A stretch of DNA of 64,000 nt from assembly GCF_000337695.1 (NCBI RefSeq), contig NZ_AOIA01000018.1:1-64000 (forward strand), given 5' to 3'. The notes beneath the pieces are model-generated. The model was not told the DNA's origin. It worked only from the letters and a program-made list of their open reading frames with translations, and did not search any database. A program made the translations under genes and the position numbers. This stretch comes from Natronococcus jeotgali DSM 18795. GTDB taxonomy: Archaea; Halobacteriota; Halobacteria; Halobacteriales; Natrialbaceae. Positions within the stretch are counted from its first letter, which is position 1, and the number at the start of each line of letters is the position of its first letter. This document shows, piece by piece, positions 60,287-64,000 of this stretch.

Positions 60287-60776
60287 CGTTTCGCTGTTTC
60301 GCTTCCGTTGACTGCTCTCAGCAATTTTTATCTCTATCCTTCCCTTGATCTTATTCTGTACTTTCTGGTTTCAGACGCCGATTAGTCTTTTTAGATACAA
60401 TATTACTCCAGCAACATAAATATTCAGGATATCATAACAGTACGATCGACGTCAGCAGTCCGTCGCCGGTAGCCGTGGTCTCGGCGTCGCTCCGGGGACG
60501 GGAAAACGGATGCGTCAGTTCGTCGGTCTGACACCGCGCTCGTTGGGGTGGTCGACGATTTCTCGACGGGAGAACGCCTCGATCGAACGCCTCGAGAACG
60601 ACCCCGTCGGGCGGCCGTCGACGAACCGATCGACGACGAGAAACCCCGACTCGAGACCGACGGCGGGGGAATCGCCGATCGACGGGACGAGTTCGGCGCC
60701 GCCGCTGATGGAGCGGCAGCGTCTCGACGCGTTCGAAACGATCGCGGCGGCGAAAAGGTGGGTCGACGGCGACGCG
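60287..60776. other. 490-bp gap with an orphan open stretch
   Basis: The first about 130 bases are AT-rich and hold the likely promoter of the beta-helix gene (GATAAAAATT on the minus strand near 60325). In the GC-rich remainder one minus-strand frame (about 60533-60775) is open and protein-like (FLVVDRFVDGRPTGSFSRR, EIVDHPNERGVRPTN) but has no start codon before it meets the korB end. It could be a truncated gene remnant. I call no gene. Confidence 0.35.
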
Positions 60777-61643
60777 TCAGTAGAACTCGCGGACGAGGTC
60801 CATCGCGTCCTCGGGGGCGCCGTCGGGAATCTCGGACATGTTCTCGGTGACGCCGTGTTGTTCGTGGTACGGAACGGAGTTTTCGTCCTGGTACATCACG
60901 CCCTGGTACTCCTTCTCGCCGTCGAGGATGACTTCCTTCGCGGCCTCGTAGTCGTTCGGATCGTGGTCCTCGTCCTCCTGGAGGTCGACCAGCGAGTCCC
61001 GGAAGTAGTCGTAGGTGTCGACGTCGTTGAACGTGACGCAGGGGCTGAAGACGTTGACGAAGCCGAACCCGTCGTGCTCGATGGCCTTCTGGACGATCTC
61101 CTGGTGGCGCAGGGCGTCGGAGGCGAAGGACTGGGCGATAAACGAAGCCCCGGAGGCCAGCGCGAGCGCGAGCGGGTTTACCGGCGGCTGTTTGGGTCCC
61201 TCGGGGGTCGTCGAGGTCTCGAAGTCCGACCGCGAGGTCGGCGAGGCCTGCCCCTTCGTCAGGCCGTAGATGCGGTTGTCCATGACGACGTAGGTCATGT
61301 CGACGTTCCGGCGGACGGCGTGGACGAAGTGGCCGGCGCCGATCGAGTAGCCGTCGCCGTCCCCGCCGGCGACCATCACCTCGATGTCGGGCCGGGACAT
61401 CTTGACCCCCTGTCCGACCGGGAGTGCACGGCCGTGGACGCCGTGAAGGGCGTAGCTGTGCATGTAGGTCCCGATCTTGCCGGAACAGCCGATCCCGGCG
61501 ACGACGAACGTGTTGTCGGGGTCGTTGCCGGTTTCGGCCAGCGCTTTCATCATGCCGTTCATCGTCCCGAAGTCGCCGCATCCGGGACACCAGGTGGGCT
61601 GCTTGTCGGACTTGAAGTCGGTGAATCTGACGTCGGAGCTCAT
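60777..61643 (-). CDS. korB: 2-oxoacid:ferredoxin oxidoreductase, beta subunit (KorB-like)
   Basis: This 288-residue beta subunit binds ThDP: TWCPGCGDFG near residue 18, and the GDG...N motif in AGGDGDGYSIGAGH and YVVMDNRIYGLTKGQ. With KorA it makes acyl-CoA from a 2-oxoacid, CoA and ferredoxin. The size (288) and the partner's size match the haloarchaeal 2-oxoglutarate enzyme rather than the larger pyruvate enzyme, but the substrate is inferred. The start ATG overlaps the korA stop (ATGA). Confidence 0.85.
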   Translation of the reverse strand: MSSDVRFTDFKSDKQPTWCPGCGDFGTMNGMMKALAETGNDPDNTFVVAGIGCSGKIGTYMHSYALHGVHGRALPVGQGVKMSRPDIEVMVAGGDGDGYSIGAGHFVHAVRRNVDMTYVVMDNRIYGLTKGQASPTSRSDFETSTTPEGPKQPPVNPLALALASGASFIAQSFASDALRHQEIVQKAIEHDGFGFVNVFSPCVTFNDVDTYDYFRDSLVDLQEDEDHDPNDYEAAKEVILDGEKEYQGVMYQDENSVPYHEQHGVTENMSEIPDGAPEDAMDLVREFY

Positions 61644-63397
61644 TGTGCGGGAACCTCCTCGGCGAGTTTGGTCGTAATCTCTTCGGCGAGTTCGTCCGCC
61701 TTGAAGCGGACGCCGGTGTACTTGTTGATGCGTTTCACCCGGGTAAGCACGTCGTGTTCGAGCACGTCCGCGAACTGTCCGGTCGCGTTACACTCGACGA
61801 CGATCGTCTCCTCGGCGGCCTCGATCTCGTCTGTGAGGTCGGGCCGCGGGAAGATGTAGGGGACCGAGATGACGCGGACGTCGACGCCTTCGTCCTCGAG
61901 GTACTCGAGGGCTTCGACGAGCGCACCCTCGTTCGACCCCCAGGAGATGACGAGGTTGTCCGCGTTCTCGTCGCCGAACTCGCGGTAGTCCCACGTCTCC
62001 TCGTCTTTCGCGGTTTCGACCTTGCGGTTTCGCTTGTCGACCTGCTGGACGCGGATCTCCTGTTCCTCCGTTCGGCGACCGAGTTCGTCGTGCTCGAGGC
62101 CGGTGGACATGTGAGCGCCGTCGGTCATCCCGGGAATCGCGCGCGGGCTGACGCCGTCCTCGGTCGCGGCGTGGGCGCGGAACCGACCCTGGCCGTCGAG
62201 CCACTCCTCGACCTCGTCGTCGTCGACGAGCTTCCCGCGGTCGATCTCGACCGCGTCCATGTCGAACGCCTCGGGCGGGAACGTCTGCTCGGTCACCGAC
62301 AGCGCCAGGTCGGAGACGAGGAACACGGGCGTCTGGTACTTCTCGGCGAGGTTGAACGCCTCGACGGTCTTCCAGAAACACTCCGTGATCGAGGTCGGCG
62401 CGACGACGAACCGCGGCACCTCGCCGTGACCGCCGTACAGCGCCATATTCAGGTCGCCCTGCTCCTGTTTGGTCGGCATCCCCGTCGAGGGACCCGAGCG
62501 CTGGACGTCCGCGATGACGAGCGGCGTCTCGCTGGTCGCGACCAGTCCGAACGTCTCGGTCATGAGGTCGATCCCCGCACCCGAGGTCGCCGTCATGGAC
62601 CGCGCGCCCGCGCGGGCGGCACCGAGCGACATGTTGATCGCGGAGAGCTCGTCCTCGGCCTGGACGACGTGGCCGCCGTAGTCCTCGATTCGGCCCGTCA
62701 GGTACTCCATGATCGAGGTCGCGGGCGTGATCGGATACCCCGCGTAGAACCGACAGCCGGCGGCGATCGCACCCATGCCGATCGCCTCGTTGCCGTTGAG
62801 CAGGACGTAGTCGTTGTCGGTGGTCTCGAGGTCGTAGCCGAGGTCGCCGACGTCGTAGTTCTCCTGGACGTACTCCTGGCCCAGACGGGCGGCCTCCTTG
62901 TTGTTCTCGACGATCTGGGTCCCCTTGCCGCCGAAGCGCTTCTCGAGGGACTCGTCGAGGTACTCGACGTCGAACCCGGTGATCTCGCAGGCCGCGCCCA
63001 GCGCGACGATGTTGCGCATGATCGCGCCGCCGGCGTCCTCGGCCAGGGACTTCAGCGGGACGTCGATCCCCTTGGTCTCCTCGGGGATGTCCGCGTCCCA
63101 GGAGCGCTCGCCGTCGTAGATGATGGCGCTTCCCTCGTGGAGTTCGTCCAGGTTCTCGTCGATCGTTCGCTGGGTCAGCGCGACGAGGATGTCGAGGCGG
63201 TCGACGACGCTCTGGACCTCGTTGACGGACGTTCGGATCTTGTAGGCCGTGTATCCGCCGCGGATCCGAGACGCGAAGTCTTTCGAGGTGAATACGTGTC
63301 GCCCGGCACGCGAGAGCGCCTGAGCGAAGATCTTGCCCGTGGAGTCGATGCCGTCGCCGGCCTCGCCCCCGATCGCCCAGTTGAGGTCCTCTGCCAT
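61640..63397 (-). CDS. korA: 2-oxoacid:ferredoxin oxidoreductase, alpha subunit with fused gamma domain (KorA-like)
   Basis: This 585-residue protein starts MAEDLNWAIGGEAGDGIDST with the gamma-type domain (about 1-180), then the alpha pyrimidine-binding domain (from about 200, ETTDNDYVLLNGNEAIGMGAI) with GAARAGARSMTATSGAGIDLM and PSTGMPTKQEQGDLNMALYG. Haloarchaea carry this gamma-alpha fusion. The start at MAEDLN is preferred because a 70-residue upstream extension is basic. It is the first gene of the korAB operon. It feeds ferredoxin from 2-oxoglutarate, or less likely pyruvate, oxidation. Confidence 0.88.
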   Translation of the reverse strand: MAEDLNWAIGGEAGDGIDSTGKIFAQALSRAGRHVFTSKDFASRIRGGYTAYKIRTSVNEVQSVVDRLDILVALTQRTIDENLDELHEGSAIIYDGERSWDADIPEETKGIDVPLKSLAEDAGGAIMRNIVALGAACEITGFDVEYLDESLEKRFGGKGTQIVENNKEAARLGQEYVQENYDVGDLGYDLETTDNDYVLLNGNEAIGMGAIAAGCRFYAGYPITPATSIMEYLTGRIEDYGGHVVQAEDELSAINMSLGAARAGARSMTATSGAGIDLMTETFGLVATSETPLVIADVQRSGPSTGMPTKQEQGDLNMALYGGHGEVPRFVVAPTSITECFWKTVEAFNLAEKYQTPVFLVSDLALSVTEQTFPPEAFDMDAVEIDRGKLVDDDEVEEWLDGQGRFRAHAATEDGVSPRAIPGMTDGAHMSTGLEHDELGRRTEEQEIRVQQVDKRNRKVETAKDEETWDYREFGDENADNLVISWGSNEGALVEALEYLEDEGVDVRVISVPYIFPRPDLTDEIEAAEETIVVECNATGQFADVLEHDVLTRVKRINKYTGVRFKADELAEEITTKLAEEVPAQ

Positions 63398-63531
63398 GTT
63401 GTGCAGACCCTTGCCCCCAGTAAATGAAAAGGCTTCTGAAAGCCCCCCTAGAGCCTTACTCGAGTCCGAGTACCTCGTCGGGGTCAGGGCGAACGGAACC
63501 GCTTTTGACCCTGCCCCGGGAGTGATGGCAC

Positions 63532-64000
63532 ATGGAAGGGACGCCAGTTGCCGTCGACGCGGTACGCGACGCCGGCCCCGGGACCGTCGCCCTCGAGCTC
63601 GAGACACCCGAGGACTTCGACCCGTTGCCGGGACAGTTCGTGTTACTCCGGGCGGTTCCGGAGACCGACGACCAGCGCGGCGCCGACGAGGACGACGCCG
63701 TCGCGCGCCACTACACGCTCTCCTCGCCGTTGGTCGGCGAGACCTTCGAACTCACCGTCGGGGTCGACCCTGACGGCGACCTCTCGCCGTGGCTCGCCGA
63801 CCTCGAGCCGGGCGCGACCGTCCACGTCGAGGGACCGTTCGGCGAGATCACCTACGAGCGCGACCGGGATATCGTCGCCGTCGCGGGCGGCCCCGGCGTC
63901 GGCCCCGCGGTCTCGATCGCCGAGGCGGCCCGCGACGCTGGCCACGACGCGGTCGTCGTCTACCGGGACGACGAGCCCGCCCACGTCGACCGCCTCGAGC
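63532..64000 (+). CDS. FAD/NAD(P)-binding oxidoreductase (truncated at the right edge)
   Basis: Visible are 156 residues of a ferredoxin-reductase-type flavoprotein: PLPGQFVLLRA, the FAD motif RHYTLSSP (R-x-Y-T/S), and the NAD-site GGPGVGPAVSIAEAA. It resembles dihydroorotate-dehydrogenase electron-transfer or phenol-hydroxylase-type reductases. The C-terminus lies beyond the window, so an iron-sulfur site cannot be seen. CTTTTGA about 25 bases upstream fits a leaderless start. It is divergent from korA. Confidence 0.8.
   Translation, partial: MEGTPVAVDAVRDAGPGTVALELETPEDFDPLPGQFVLLRAVPETDDQRGADEDDAVARHYTLSSPLVGETFELTVGVDPDGDLSPWLADLEPGATVHVEGPFGEITYERDRDIVAVAGGPGVGPAVSIAEAARDAGHDAVVVYRDDEPAHVDRLE

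Noticed and set aside
61640..63397. Pyruvate:ferredoxin oxidoreductase as the sure identity of the alpha subunit
   Set aside because: The subunit sizes fit the haloarchaeal 2-oxoglutarate enzyme better; pyruvate remains possible but is not preferred.

Overview
This window is haloarchaeal chromosome. It is GC-rich apart from a few AT-rich patches, and the proteins are very acidic. Most genes have a TATA element about 25 bases before the start codon and no Shine-Dalgarno site, as expected for leaderless haloarchaeal transcripts. The tRNA-Trp carries the haloarchaeal-type intron. I cannot name the species; gene content fits a metabolically versatile, Natrialbales-like haloarchaeon. A partial gene is cut at the left edge and an oxidoreductase gene runs off the right edge.

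Left part (1-21 kb): a ThDP-dependent decarboxylase/synthase-like enzyme, a UbiA prenyltransferase, a DUF1059 protein, a frameshifted acetyltransferase, an EamA-type membrane protein, the ATPase YchF, a decayed DUF2267 gene, an HTH-GNAT protein, a membrane protein with an HEXXH zinc-protease motif, a large catalase (KatE type), an enoyl-CoA hydratase, a multi-sensor histidine kinase and a four-knuckle zinc-ribbon protein. After a 1.2-kb stretch without a convincing gene comes a roughly 1,690-codon multicopper-oxidase-like gene, broken by an in-frame TAG and a frameshift, followed by a PKD-domain surface protein.

Accessory patch (21-24 kb): two diverged copies of a 214-bp unit, each encoding a 50-residue acidic protein, flank another small gene. 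Next is an AT-rich gene with an HEPN-like RN...H motif. The patch ends at an intron-containing tRNA-Trp whose 3' end is partly duplicated 120 bp away. Together these look like an integration site or decayed island.

Middle part (24-45 kb): mainly housekeeping. It holds guaB, an acyl-CoA synthetase, a kinase-like protein whose P-loop lacks the usual lysine, a sodium:solute symporter with a small membrane partner, a TAT lipoprotein, an E1-like/YcaO fusion (azoline or thioamide peptide chemistry), an RNA-binding protein, a DJ-1/PfpI protein, Hsp20, a DHH phosphoesterase, an ornithine-cyclodeaminase-family enzyme, DUF3054, tpiA, an MBF1-type regulator, and an overlapping hisC / adenylate-kinase-like / CDP-alcohol phosphatidyltransferase operon.

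Right part (44-64 kb): an SPFH protein, then a fructan cluster (GH68 levansucrase-like enzyme, an HTH regulator and a GH32 hydrolase). After that come methylmalonyl-CoA epimerase, a second large histidine kinase, an aldo/keto reductase, a Nudix hydrolase, methylmalonyl-CoA mutase, a 1,006-residue four-repeat beta-helix protein with no signal peptide, and the korAB-type 2-oxoacid:ferredoxin oxidoreductase. The epimerase and mutase belong to one pathway (propionyl-CoA to succinyl-CoA) although they are about 4 kb apart.

The observations most worth following are the YcaO fusion without a visible substrate peptide, the tRNA-Trp-linked patch, the broken giant oxidase, the beta-helix protein and the intracellular-looking fructan enzymes.
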